Assembly (NCBI RefSeq): GCF_003702705.1
Contig: NZ_QZMN01000006.1
Span: 124,001-188,000 of the forward strand
Source of the DNA: Ornithinimicrobium cerasi
GTDB taxonomy: Bacteria; Actinomycetota; Actinomycetes; Actinomycetales; Dermatophilaceae
DNA: 64,000 bases
Direction of reading: 5' to 3'
A program made the position numbers and the translations under genes. Within the stretch, counting starts at the first letter, position 1. Each line of letters begins with the position of its first letter. Shown here in pieces: positions 53,875-62,685 of this stretch. The notes under the pieces are model-generated. The model had not been told where the DNA came from. It searched no databases and saw only the letters and a program-made list of their open reading frames with translations.

Positions 53875-55329
53875 TCAGATCACAGGACGATAACGATCGA
53901 GAATTCTCGCGACACGCAGCAGGTTGACGTCGCGTCCGGGTGCCGCCACGAGCTGCACCCCCACCGGGACCTCTCCGCCCCCGGGCGCGACGGCATACCC
54001 GGCGGGCAGGGAGACCGAGGGGCACCCGGTCGCGGAGACGACCGAGCAGGAGCGCATCCACTCCACGTAGGAGCCCATCGAGCGGCCCGCGACCTCGGTG
54101 GGCCAGCGCTGCCAGACCGGGAACGGGAGCACCTGGGAGGTCGGCAGGAGGAGCAGGTCGTGGTCGGCGAACCACCCGCGGACCGCAGCGTCGAGCCGGC
54201 CCCGGGCAAGCGTGGCGGCGACGACGTCGGCACCGGTGAGGGCCAGCCCGCGGTCGACGTTCCACACGACGTCGGCCTTGACGGTGCCGTCGTCCCGGTG
54301 ACCCTGGATGGTGGGCCCGAGCGCGAGAGCCATGTCCAGGGCGCGCTGCACGTCGAAGACGCGGTCGGCCCCGGACAGGTCCGGGCAGGACTCCTCCACC
54401 TGCGCGCCCAGCGCGACGAGCCGGCCGGCGGCACGGTCGACCGCTGCGGCGATCCCGGGCTCGAGGGGCAGGTCGAGGCCGAGGTCGGTGCTCGTCCCCA
54501 CCCGCAGCCCCCGCAGGTCATCGGCGACCCGCTCGGCGAGGAGGGAGGAGAAGGCGGCCGCGTCGGCGGGGCAGGGCAGCGGCACGCGCGGGTCGGGGCC
54601 CGCCGTGGCGGCCAGCATGAGGATCACGTCGTCGACGGTGCGGGCCATCGGGCCGGCGACGGCCAGCCAGGCGCGGGGGTTCTGGTTCGGGCCGGACGGG
54701 ACCACGCCGGCGCTCGGGCGCAGGCCGACGACCCCGCAGAAGGAGGCGGGGTTGCGCAGGCTGCCGCCCATGTCGGAGCCGTCCGCCAGGCTCTGGATCC
54801 CGGCCGCCAGGGCCGCCGCCCCGCCGCCGGTCGAGCCGCCGGCGCTGAGGCGGGGGTCGTGCGGGTTGCGGGTGGCGCCGAAGACCTCGTTGACGGTGTG
54901 GCTGCCGGCGGCGAACTCGGGCACGTTGTTCTTGCCGGTGCTCACCACGCCCGCCGCGCGCAGCCGCCCCACGACGATCTCGTCGTGCGTGGGGACGTGG
55001 TCGCGCAGCAGCGGGCTGCCCATCGTGGTGCGGATGCCCCGGGTGGCGTGGGTGTCCTTGTGGGTCATCGGTATGCCGTGCAGCAGCGGGAGCGGTTCCC
55101 CCGCCCGGGAGGCGCGCACCGCCCGCTCGTCCGCCGCCGCGGCACCCTCCCGGGCCCGGTCCTCGGCGAGGGTGACGACGGCGTTGATCTCGGGGTCGAC
55201 CTCGCCGATCCGGTCGAGGTGCTGCTCGAGGGCCTCGCGGGCGGAGAGCTCCCGGGTGCGCAGGAGGCGGGCGAGCTCGACGGCCGAGGGGGTCCCCGGG
55301 GCGGCGAGAAGAGGTGAGCGGGACGGCAT
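53875..55329 (-). CDS. amidase (amidase signature family)
   Basis: ATG 55329 gives 484 residues. The Ser-cisSer-Lys triad is clear: Lys in IPMTHKDTHATR, cis-Ser in RLSAGGSTGGGAAALAAG and Ser in LADGSDMGGSLRNPASF. C-terminal VGVQLVAAPGRDVNLLRVAR is typical of the family. These enzymes hydrolyse carbon-nitrogen bonds in amides; the sequence does not distinguish a general amidase from a GatA-like one, though no GatB/GatC genes are near. No signal peptide is seen, so it is cytoplasmic. Confidence 0.9.
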   Translation of the reverse strand: MPSRSPLLAAPGTPSAVELARLLRTRELSAREALEQHLDRIGEVDPEINAVVTLAEDRAREGAAAADERAVRASRAGEPLPLLHGIPMTHKDTHATRGIRTTMGSPLLRDHVPTHDEIVVGRLRAAGVVSTGKNNVPEFAAGSHTVNEVFGATRNPHDPRLSAGGSTGGGAAALAAGIQSLADGSDMGGSLRNPASFCGVVGLRPSAGVVPSGPNQNPRAWLAVAGPMARTVDDVILMLAATAGPDPRVPLPCPADAAAFSSLLAERVADDLRGLRVGTSTDLGLDLPLEPGIAAAVDRAAGRLVALGAQVEESCPDLSGADRVFDVQRALDMALALGPTIQGHRDDGTVKADVVWNVDRGLALTGADVVAATLARGRLDAAVRGWFADHDLLLLPTSQVLPFPVWQRWPTEVAGRSMGSYVEWMRSCSVVSATGCPSVSLPAGYAVAPGGGEVPVGVQLVAAPGRDVNLLRVARILDRYRPVI

Positions 55330-55366
55330 ACCCCCACTATCGACCGGTTCACGGTTGACTGAGCGC

Positions 55367-55969
55367 ATGACTGACACGGACCGGGTGCTGGAGACGTTGG
55401 AGCGGGAGCTGGCGTTCGTGGGGGAGCGCCGGCCGGACCCCGGGGTGGAGGACCGGGCGTGCCGCCGGGCGGGCGAGGTGCTGCACGACCTGTGGCGCAG
55501 GGGTGAGCTGGTGGGGGCGACGCCGCAGGAGGCCTACCGGGTGCGCTGCGACGGGCGGACCGGGACCGAGGCCGACCGGGCCGCCGGCCGCCTCGTGATG
55601 GAGGTGGCGCTGGCCGTCGGGGAGCCGGGCGTCCTGGAGGAGCGGACGCTCGTGCTCGAGACGACCGCCAGCCGCCCGCCCACCGTCCTTCCGCGGCAGC
55701 GCGGCCTCGCGGAGGCCACGTCGCTGGCGCGGCCCCGGCTGGCCTTCGTGCGCCGCGCGAACCTCGCGCCCCTCGTCTCGCGACGGGCCGAGGAGACCGA
55801 GCGCTCGCTGGGGGAGCTCTTCGAGCAGGCGGCCGCGGCCAACGCGGTCCTCCTCCTCGAGGAGGCCCACGTGCTGCTCACCGGCCCGACGCAGCACCGG
55901 CTGCGGATGGATCGGGTGCTGGAGCGCCTCTCCGCGCGGACGCACGTGCCCTACGTGCTGACGTCCTGA
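55367..55969 (+). CDS. tail-sheath-like domain joined to partial AAA+ domain
   Basis: ATG 55367 starts a 200-residue protein with two unlike halves. Residues 36-100 (VLHDLWRRGELVGATPQEAY, then RVRCDGRTGTEADRAAGRLV) match the C-terminal domain of phage/contractile-injection tail sheaths, including the GATPQEAY-RVRCD and AGRLVMEV pattern. Residues 127-200 (FVRRANLAPLVSRRAEETER, SLGELFEQAAAANAVLLLEE) match the stretch of classical AAA+ ATPases from just after Walker A through Walker B, with LLLEEA where LFIDEA is usual, ending at the sensor-1 strand (HVPYVLTS). There is no Walker A and no arginine finger. It may be a non-catalytic scaffold, or a fusion left by deletion within a contractile injection locus. 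No other injection gene is in the window. Confidence 0.6.
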   Translation: MTDTDRVLETLERELAFVGERRPDPGVEDRACRRAGEVLHDLWRRGELVGATPQEAYRVRCDGRTGTEADRAAGRLVMEVALAVGEPGVLEERTLVLETTASRPPTVLPRQRGLAEATSLARPRLAFVRRANLAPLVSRRAEETERSLGELFEQAAAANAVLLLEEAHVLLTGPTQHRLRMDRVLERLSARTHVPYVLTS

Positions 55970-56026
55970 CGTCCTCGTCGGCGAAAACTGGACGCGCGCC
56001 CCAGGTGAGGGTGGCACGATCGGCAG

Positions 56027-57760
56027 GTGCTCACCCGACTGCTGCGCCGGCACCTCCGGCCCTACCTCGGCCTGGTCGTCGTCGTGCTGGTGCTCCAGCT
56101 GGTCGCCGCGGTCGCCAGCCTCTACCTGCCCAGCCTCAACGCCGACATCATCGACGACGGGGTGGCCAAGGGTGACACGGCGCTGATCTGGCGGCTCGGG
56201 GCGGTCATGCTCGCCGTCAGCGCGCTGCAGGCCGTGGCCCAGATCGTCGCCACCTGGGCCGCCGCGCGCACCGCGATGGGCCTGGGCCGCGACGTCCGCG
56301 CCGCCGTCTTCGACCGGGTGCTGACCTTCTCCGCCCGCGAGATGGGGCAGTTCGGGGCGCCGACGCTCATCACCCGCAGCACCAACGACGTGCAGCAGGT
56401 GCAGCAGCTGACCTTCATGGCGCTGATCATGCTCGTCGCCGCCCCCATCACCGGCGTCGGCGGCGTCATCATGGCGGTCCGCGAGGACGTCGGGCTGTGG
56501 CCGCTCATCGCGGTGGCCGTGGTCGCGCTGCTGCTCGGGATGGGGCTGGTCATCCGGCGGATGGTGCCGCTGTTCCGGGCCCAGCAGACCCAGCTCGACG
56601 CGGTCAACCGGGTCCTGCGCGAGCAGATCACCGGTGTCCGCGTCGTCCGCGCCTTCACCCGCGAGCGCGAGGAGACGCAGCGCTTCCGCGAGACCAACAC
56701 CGAGCTGACCGGCATCGGGCTCAAGGTCGGCGACCTCATGGCCCTGCTCTTCCCGATGGTCATGCTCGTGATGAACCTCTCCAGCGTGGGCGTCATCTGG
56801 TTCGGCGCGCAGCGGGTCGAGGCGGGGCAGATGGAGGTCGGGTCGCTCACCGCCTACATCAGCTACCTCATCCAGATCCTGATGGCGATCATGATGGCCA
56901 CGATGGTGGCGACGATGATCCCGCGGGCCTCCGTCTCGGCCGAGCGGATCCAGGCGGTGCTCGGCACGGAGTCCAGCGTCGGCCCGCCCGCCACCCCGAC
57001 GGACGCCGGGGTGGCGCGGGGGCGGGTGGAGCTGCGCGGCGCGGCGTTCACCTACCCGGGGGCGGAGACGCCGGTGCTGCGCGACGTCAGCTTCACGGCG
57101 GTGCCGGGCGCGACGACGGCGATCGTCGGCGGCACCGGGTCCGGCAAGACGACCCTGCTGCGCCTCCTGCCGCGGCTGGCGGACGTGACCGACGGGGCGG
57201 TGCTCGTCGACGGGACCGACGTGCGCGACCTCGCGCCGCAGGACCTGTGGTCGCGGGTCGGCATCGTGCCGCAGCGCCCCTACCTCTTCTCCGGCACCGT
57301 CGCCACCAACCTGCGCCTGGGCCGCCCCGACGCCGGCGACGACGAGCTGTGGGAGGCGCTGCGGGTCGCCCAGGCCGACGACTTCGTCCGCGGCTTCCCC
57401 GAGGGCCTGGACCACCCGGTCGCCCAGGGCGGCACCAACGTCTCCGGCGGTCAGCGGCAGCGGCTGTGCATCGCCCGCGCCCTGGTCGCCCGGCCCCGGA
57501 TCTACCTCTTCGACGACTCCTTCTCGGCGCTCGACCTCGCCACCGACGCCCGGTTGCGGTCCGCGCTGCGGCCGGTGACGCGAGAGGCGACGGTGATCGT
57601 CGTCGCCCAGCGCATCTCGACGATCGTCGACGCCGACCAGATCGTCGTTCTCGACGAGGGCCGGGTGGTCGGCACCGGCACCCACGCGGAGCTGCTGCGC
57701 AGCTGTCCGGAGTATGCCGAGATCGCCAGCTCCCAGGAGTACGTGGAGGTGACGGCGTGA
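56027..57760 (+). CDS. ABC exporter half-transporter, degenerate-site subunit
   Basis: The 577-residue product has six helices and an ATPase domain with Walker A (GGTGSGKTTLLRLLP), signature VSGGQRQRLCIARAL and Walker B IYLFDDSFSALD, where Asp replaces the catalytic Glu. That substitution marks the degenerate half-site of heterodimeric exporters such as TM287/288. GTG 56027 is the start. It is coupled by a GTGA overlap to the gene at 57757, its expected partner. Substrate is not shown; drug, lipid or peptide export are possible. Confidence 0.9.
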   Translation: MLTRLLRRHLRPYLGLVVVVLVLQLVAAVASLYLPSLNADIIDDGVAKGDTALIWRLGAVMLAVSALQAVAQIVATWAAARTAMGLGRDVRAAVFDRVLTFSAREMGQFGAPTLITRSTNDVQQVQQLTFMALIMLVAAPITGVGGVIMAVREDVGLWPLIAVAVVALLLGMGLVIRRMVPLFRAQQTQLDAVNRVLREQITGVRVVRAFTREREETQRFRETNTELTGIGLKVGDLMALLFPMVMLVMNLSSVGVIWFGAQRVEAGQMEVGSLTAYISYLIQILMAIMMATMVATMIPRASVSAERIQAVLGTESSVGPPATPTDAGVARGRVELRGAAFTYPGAETPVLRDVSFTAVPGATTAIVGGTGSGKTTLLRLLPRLADVTDGAVLVDGTDVRDLAPQDLWSRVGIVPQRPYLFSGTVATNLRLGRPDAGDDELWEALRVAQADDFVRGFPEGLDHPVAQGGTNVSGGQRQRLCIARALVARPRIYLFDDSFSALDLATDARLRSALRPVTREATVIVVAQRISTIVDADQIVVLDEGRVVGTGTHAELLRSCPEYAEIASSQEYVEVTA

Positions 57761-59742
57761 GCACCCGGGAGGAGGAGCCGAGGGCCGCCGAGCGACCGGC
57801 CGTGCCGCGCGGGCCCCGGGGCGGCGGGCCGCACGGCTTCGGTCAGCCCGTGGAGAAGCCCTCCGACTTCCGGGGGTCGGCGACGCGACTGCTGAGGCGA
57901 CTGGCGCCATACCGGATGATCGTCGCCACCTCGATGGCGCTCACGGTCGCGGCCGTGATCCTGTCCACCCTGGGCCCGCGCGTGCTCGGGCGGGCCACCG
58001 ACCACATCTTCGCGGGCTTCCTCGGTGCGCGCTTCCCGGCGGGCGCGAGCGTCGAGGAGGTCGTCGCCGGGCTGCGGGCGCAGGGCCAGGACACGTTCGC
58101 GGACATGGTGGCGGGCACCCCCTACCTCGTGCCCGGACAGGGCATCGACCTCGGCGCGGTGGGGATGACCATCCTCCAGGTGATCGGCCTGTATGCCGCC
58201 TCCGCCCTCCTCTTCTGGGTGTCCGTGCGGCTGGTGAACCGGGTGTCGATGTGGACCGTGCGCGACCTGCGCGCCGAGGCGGAGGACCAGCTGCACCGGC
58301 TGCCGCTGGCCTACTTCGACGGGCAGCCGCGCGGCGAGACGCTCTCGCGGGTGACCAACGACCTGGACAACCTGCAGCAGACGCTGCAGCAGACGTTCGG
58401 GCAGCTGCTGAACTCCCTCGTCACGGTGGTCGCGATCCTGGCGATGATGCTGTGGATCAGCCCGGTGCTCACGCTCATCGCGCTGGCCACCATCCCGGTC
58501 TCGGTGCTGGTGACGATCCTCATCGCCTCGCGCTCGCAGAAGCTGTTCAAGGCCCAGTGGGCGCACACCGGGACGCTCAACGGGCAGATCGAGGAGGCGT
58601 TCACCGGGCACGAGCTGGTGACGGTCTTCGGCCAGCGGGGGCAGGCGTCGGCGCGGATGCGGGAGATCAACGAGAAGCTCTACGACGTCACCTGGCGGGC
58701 GCAGTTCATGAGCGGCGTGATCATGCCGGCGATGTTCCTCATCGGCAACCTCGGCTACGTCCTCGTGGCGGTCGTCGGCGGGCTGCGGGTGGCGACGGGG
58801 ACGCTGTCCCTGGGCAGCGTGCAGGCGTTCATCCAGTACTCCCGGCAGTTCACCCAGCCGGTGACCCAGGTCGCCTCGATGGCGAACCTGCTGCAGTCGG
58901 GCGTCGCGTCCGCCGAGCGCGCGTTCGTGCTGCTCGACGCCGAGCAGCAGCGGCCCGACCCGGTCGACGCGGAGCCGCTGGGTGCGAGCGGGGCGGGCCG
59001 GATCGAGTTCGAGGACGTCACCTTCTCCTACGGCGCGGAGCCGCTGATCGAGGGTCTCTCGCTGGTGGCCGAGCCGGGGCAGACCGTGGCGATCGTCGGT
59101 CCGACGGGCGCCGGGAAGACGACGCTGGTCAACCTCATCCTGCGGTTCTACGAGCTGGACGGCGGGCGGATCACGCTCGACGGCCGGGACGTCACGACCA
59201 TGACGCGCGAGGACCTGCGCTCCCGGGTCGGGATGGTGCTGCAGGACACCTGGCTGTTCGAGGGGTCGATCGCGGACAACATCGCCTACGGGCGGCCGGG
59301 CGCGACGGCGGCGGACGTGCGGGCCGCGGCGGAGGCGGCCTACGTCGACCGCTTCGTGCACCACCTGCCCGACGGCTACGACTCGGTCCTCGACGACGAG
59401 GGGTCGACGGTGTCGGCCGGGGAGAAGCAGCTCATCACGATCGCGCGGGCGTTCGTGGCGCAGCCCTCGCTGCTGATCCTCGACGAGGCGACGTCGTCGG
59501 TGGACACCCGGACCGAGCTGCTGGTCCAGGAGGCGATGGCGCGGCTGCGCGCCGACCGGACCTCCTTCGTCATCGCCCACCGGCTCTCGACGATCCGGGA
59601 CGCCGACCTCATCCTGGTGATGGAGGAGGGTCGCATCGTCGAGCAGGGCACGCACGCCGAGCTGGTGGCACGCGACGGGGCCTACCGCCGGCTGCACGAC
59701 GCGCAGTTCAGCGGCGCGGCCGTGCAGGTGGACGCGGACTAG
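57757..59742 (+). CDS. ABC exporter half-transporter, catalytic-site subunit
   Basis: GTG 57757 overlaps the partner stop. The 661-residue protein has a 45-residue basic/Pro-rich N-terminal extension, six helices with a large first extracellular loop (residues 85-130), Walker A (GPTGAGKTTLVNLIL), Walker B LLILDEATSSVD with the catalytic Glu, and H-loop IAHRLSTI. Its signature is VSAGEKQLITIARAF, which departs from LSGGQ, as expected in a heterodimer where the partner supplies the good signature. Together they form one functional and one degenerate ATP site. Confidence 0.9.
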   Translation: MSTREEEPRAAERPAVPRGPRGGGPHGFGQPVEKPSDFRGSATRLLRRLAPYRMIVATSMALTVAAVILSTLGPRVLGRATDHIFAGFLGARFPAGASVEEVVAGLRAQGQDTFADMVAGTPYLVPGQGIDLGAVGMTILQVIGLYAASALLFWVSVRLVNRVSMWTVRDLRAEAEDQLHRLPLAYFDGQPRGETLSRVTNDLDNLQQTLQQTFGQLLNSLVTVVAILAMMLWISPVLTLIALATIPVSVLVTILIASRSQKLFKAQWAHTGTLNGQIEEAFTGHELVTVFGQRGQASARMREINEKLYDVTWRAQFMSGVIMPAMFLIGNLGYVLVAVVGGLRVATGTLSLGSVQAFIQYSRQFTQPVTQVASMANLLQSGVASAERAFVLLDAEQQRPDPVDAEPLGASGAGRIEFEDVTFSYGAEPLIEGLSLVAEPGQTVAIVGPTGAGKTTLVNLILRFYELDGGRITLDGRDVTTMTREDLRSRVGMVLQDTWLFEGSIADNIAYGRPGATAADVRAAAEAAYVDRFVHHLPDGYDSVLDDEGSTVSAGEKQLITIARAFVAQPSLLILDEATSSVDTRTELLVQEAMARLRADRTSFVIAHRLSTIRDADLILVMEEGRIVEQGTHAELVARDGAYRRLHDAQFSGAAVQVDAD

Positions 59743-59779
59743 GCTGAGGGGACACGCAGGGCGAGGGACGGACAGCACC

Positions 59780-60580
59780 ATGGGCAGCACCGGGACAGGG
59801 TCGACGACGTCGACCACCAGGGCCGACGAGAGCCGGTATGCCGGGCTGCGGCGCTACAACGTCGTCGCGGCGGTGGTGCACGCGGCGCAGGCGGTGGCCG
59901 TCGTCGTGCTGGCGACCGACTTCACCCTGCCGATGACCGCGAGCTACCTCGCGGGCCCGCCCGGCAGCCCGCCCGGGGAGGCGGTGACCCTCTGGGACGT
60001 CCCGATCCCGTTGGCCATCGCCACGTTCCTCGCGCTGTCCGCGCTGTTCCACGTCGTCGTCGCGTCGCCGCCGTTCTTCGACCGGTACCGACGGGGGCTG
60101 GCCCAGGGGCACAACTACTTCCGCTGGGTGGAGTACTCCCTGTCCAGCTCGCTGATGATCGTCATCATCGCCCAGCTGGTCGGCATCTCCGACGTGGTGG
60201 CCCTGCTGGGCCTGTTCGGCGTCAACGCCTCGATGATCCTCTTCGGGTGGCTGCAGGAGAAGTACCACCAGCCCGGTGACGGCGGGTGGCTGCCGTTCGT
60301 GTTCGGCTGCCTCGCGGGCGCCGTGCCGTGGGTGGGGATCGTTCTGTACACGATCGCCCCGGGCTCGACGAGCGGCGCGGAGCCGCCGGGCTTCGTCTAC
60401 GGCATCATCGTCTCGCTGTTCCTCTTCTTCAACGTCTTCGCGCTGGTGCAGTGGCTGCAGTACCGCCCGGTCGGCCGCTTCCGCGACTACCTCCTCGGCG
60501 AGCGGCTCTACATCACCCTCAGCCTGGTCGCGAAGTCGGCCCTCGCCTGGCAGATCTTCGGCGGCACCCTCGCCACCTGA
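59780..60580 (+). CDS. heliorhodopsin
   Basis: The 266-residue seven-helix protein carries the retinal Schiff-base Lys at K252 in helix 7 (ITLSLVAKSALAWQIF) and the counterion Glu at E118 in helix 3 (FRWVEYSLSSSLMIVII), the key positions that separate heliorhodopsins from type-1 rhodopsins. Helix A has AVVHAAQAVAVVVLATDF. The N-terminus is cytoplasmic in this family. Heliorhodopsins do not pump ions; roles as light sensors or regulators are proposed. It follows the ABC exporter by 37 bp on the same strand and ends in a long hairpin. A truncated copy is at 8921. Confidence 0.93.
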   Translation: MGSTGTGSTTSTTRADESRYAGLRRYNVVAAVVHAAQAVAVVVLATDFTLPMTASYLAGPPGSPPGEAVTLWDVPIPLAIATFLALSALFHVVVASPPFFDRYRRGLAQGHNYFRWVEYSLSSSLMIVIIAQLVGISDVVALLGLFGVNASMILFGWLQEKYHQPGDGGWLPFVFGCLAGAVPWVGIVLYTIAPGSTSGAEPPGFVYGIIVSLFLFFNVFALVQWLQYRPVGRFRDYLLGERLYITLSLVAKSALAWQIFGGTLAT

Positions 60581-60608
60581 GGGCCGGTCCGCGAGCCACC
60601 GGCCACAG

Positions 60609-60686
60609 GCACGGCACGAATGCACGGGTTGTGCGCCCGGACCTGCGCTCGCCACGTGCACAACCCATGCATTCGTGGCACCGTGC
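60609..60686. terminator. long hairpin between heliorhodopsin and LmeA-like gene
   Basis: Inverted repeat 60615-60634 / 60658-60677 (CACGAATGCACGGGTTGTGC and complement, one mismatch) with a 23-nt loop, extended by GCACGG/CCGTGC after a 3-nt bulge. Convergent genes flank it. Confidence 0.75.
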
Positions 60687-60714
60687 GGCGGCCAGGTGCG
60701 CAACCAGTACCGCG

Positions 60715-61485
60715 CTAGGAGGTACTCCCCTCGACCAGGATCACGTCATCACCCTCGAGGTCGGCGCGGAACCCGTCGTCCCGGACGTCGACCTCCAGCA
60801 GCACCAGACCCTCGGGCAGACCCTCGATGGCGTGCTCGATGGTGACGAACCGACGCACCACCGAGGCCGTGGCGCGCGACAGGACGCCGGGACCCCCCAG
60901 GTCGATGGACTGCGGCTCGACGACCAGGAGGCCGTCCTCGACCTCCACCGTGCCGGTCGCCGCGACGGTCAGGTCCCGCCCCAGGACCTCCACCGTCCGC
61001 ACGACCAGCGCCTGACCGTCCGCGGCCGCCCGTACCTCGGAGTCCCCGCCCAGCTCGGCCGCGATGTCGTCGAACGGCACCGTGGCCTGCACCTCCAGGC
61101 GGTCGGCCACGAGCCCGTCCGGTCCTGACCGCACCCCCTGACCGGTAGCCCGCACGTCGGTCAGCGTGGAGTCGGGCAGCACGAGGGTGCCGGCGTCCAG
61201 CCCCAGGTCGGCGATCCAGACCTCCTCCGGCGTGAGGTCGGCCGGCGGGGTCGCCGAGCCGCGCGTCGTGACCGCGCCGGGCGTCGTGACAGAACCGGGC
61301 GTCGTGACAGAACCGGGCGTGGTGACCGAGCCGGGGGGCCGCCCGGACCCCGGCTCCCCGGCGGAAGGGCCGTCCGACCCCGCCGGCACGGTCATCGTCC
61401 ACCACACCACCGCCAGGACCCCTACCTGCACCAGCGCCAGGGCCAGCGCACCGATCAACCAGTCCCGGGGCCGTGATCGCGTCAT
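60715..61485 (-). CDS. LmeA/DUF2993-like membrane-anchored protein
   Basis: ATG 61485 gives 256 residues with one N-terminal helix (LIGALALALVQVGVLAVVWW), a Thr/Pro/Gly linker made of four hexapeptide repeats (PGSVTT type), and a C-terminal lipid-binding-like domain (GLVADRLEVQATVPFDDIAA, SATASV...TIEHAIEGLPEG). The pattern suits the DUF2993/LmeA family, which in mycobacteria takes part in lipomannan elongation and binds phospholipid. Here the role in glycolipid or lipid transfer is inferred. GTG 61512 is an alternative start. Neither has a ribosome site. Confidence 0.7.
   Translation of the reverse strand: MTRSRPRDWLIGALALALVQVGVLAVVWWTMTVPAGSDGPSAGEPGSGRPPGSVTTPGSVTTPGSVTTPGAVTTRGSATPPADLTPEEVWIADLGLDAGTLVLPDSTLTDVRATGQGVRSGPDGLVADRLEVQATVPFDDIAAELGGDSEVRAAADGQALVVRTVEVLGRDLTVAATGTVEVEDGLLVVEPQSIDLGGPGVLSRATASVVRRFVTIEHAIEGLPEGLVLLEVDVRDDGFRADLEGDDVILVEGSTS
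61264..61335. repeat. four 18-bp tandem repeats in the LmeA-like linker
   Basis: Units CGTCGTGACAGAACCGGG (and close variants) at 61264, 61282, 61300 and 61318, each encoding one PGSVTT-type hexapeptide on the minus strand. Copy number may vary between strains. Confidence 0.8.
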
Positions 61486-61508
61486 CGGGCCAGTCTGCGG
61501 GATGTCCA

Positions 61509-61588
61509 CCACAACTCACAGGCGCAAACCTCCACTGGCGGCGGGATGCATCCCCCCTGAGGAACGCTTCGGTCCTGTGAGTTTGTGG
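61509..61588. repeat. inverted repeat spanning the LmeA-like promoter and ldh 3' region
   Basis: CCACAACTCACAGG (61509-61522) and CCTGTGAGTTTGTGG (61574-61588) are complementary apart from one bulged T, separated by 51 bp. It could be a regulatory loop or a remnant of an element end. Confidence 0.45.
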
Positions 61589-61668
61589 GGGGCGGGGGGT
61601 GAGGGGGGTGGCGGGGGCCGGGGGGTGGCCGGGGGGGTGGGCGGGGGGTGGCGGGGGGTGCGGGGCCT
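61586..61668 (+). other. G-tract region with G-quadruplex potential
   Basis: Plus-strand sequence has at least ten runs of three to seven G within 83 bp, just downstream of the ldh stop (as read on the minus strand). It can form intrastrand quadruplexes on the non-template side. No gene is present. Confidence 0.6.
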
Positions 61669-61673
61669 CGGCC

Positions 61674-62636
61674 TCAGACGCCGACCTGCTCCACGGTCGC
61701 CCGGATCGAGGCGGCGCTGAGCCGCAGCTGCTCCAGCTCGGCGTCCGACATCGGCACGGAGAGCCGCTCGAGCGCACCCCCCGCCCCCACCACGGTGGGC
61801 ACCGACAGGCAGACCCCCTCGACGCCGTGCTCGCCCTCGAGGAGCGTCGACACGGGCAGGACGCGCCGCTCGTCCCGGAGGACGGACTCGACGATCTGGC
61901 AGCAGGCGAGGGCCACGGCGTAGTTGGTGGCCCCCTTGCCGGCGATGATCCGGTAGGCCGCGTGCACGACCTCGTCGGCGATGTCCGCGAGCGCCTGCTC
62001 GTCGAGGGCGCCGCCGTGCATGCGCGACCAGTCGCGGATCGGCACACCGCCGACGCTGGCCGAGCTCCACAGCGGGAACTCGGTGTCGCCGTGCTCGCCG
62101 ACGATGTAGGCGTGGACGTTCTGCACCGCGACCCCGATGCGGCTGGCGATCGCGTGCCGCAGGCGGGAGGAGTCGAGCACCGTCCCGGAGCCGAAGAGCT
62201 GCTGGGGCGGCAGCCCGGTCAGCCGCAGCGCGGCCGTGGTCACGACGTCCACCGGGTTGGTGACCATGAGGTATGTCGCGTCCGGCGCCACCTCGAGGAG
62301 CCGGGGCATGATGCTGCGGGTCAGCGCCACGGTGCTCTCGGCGAGCTCCATCCGGCTCTGGCCGGGCTTCTGCTTGGCCCCGGCGGTGACGACGACGACG
62401 CGCGCGTCACGGCATACCTCGACGTCGTCGCTGCCCTCGATCGACCCCATGGGGGTGAAGGAGAGCCCGTGGCTGATGTCGAGCACCTCGGCCTCGAGCT
62501 TGGCGCTGTCGATGTCGTGCAGGACGACGCGGCGCGCGCTGCCGCGGACGAGGGCGGTGTAGGCGATGGTGGCGCCGACGGCACCGGCGCCGACGACGGC
62601 GACGTCCGGGCGGCCGGGGGCGGTTCGATCGGTCAT
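61674..62636 (-). CDS. ldh: L-lactate dehydrogenase
   Basis: The 320-residue enzyme has the NAD-binding GAGAVGATIAYTAL, the specificity loop AGAKQKPGQSRMEL (Q89, which selects lactate over malate, and R95) and the catalytic His in YIVGEHGDTEFPLW (H182). It reduces pyruvate to L-lactate with NADH. Length and motif spacing are standard. Its stop is followed by the G-rich tract, and upstream lie two ABC-2 permeases on the same strand. Confidence 0.93.
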   Translation of the reverse strand: MTDRTAPGRPDVAVVGAGAVGATIAYTALVRGSARRVVLHDIDSAKLEAEVLDISHGLSFTPMGSIEGSDDVEVCRDARVVVVTAGAKQKPGQSRMELAESTVALTRSIMPRLLEVAPDATYLMVTNPVDVVTTAALRLTGLPPQQLFGSGTVLDSSRLRHAIASRIGVAVQNVHAYIVGEHGDTEFPLWSSASVGGVPIRDWSRMHGGALDEQALADIADEVVHAAYRIIAGKGATNYAVALACCQIVESVLRDERRVLPVSTLLEGEHGVEGVCLSVPTVVGAGGALERLSVPMSDAELEQLRLSAASIRATVEQVGV

Positions 62637-62685
62637 GGGGACAGTGTGTCGGAGTCGGCCCGCCCCGTGGGACCGCCGGCCCCGC

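Noticed and set aside
56497-57756. N-terminal extension of the second ABC subunit by 420 codons
   Set aside because: Overlaps the first subunit in another frame; GTG 57757 with a GTGA overlap is the natural start.
55349-57910. 853-codon minus frame opposite the ABC exporter
   Set aside because: Antisense shadow; low-complexity Arg/His/Gly/Pro sequence without motifs.
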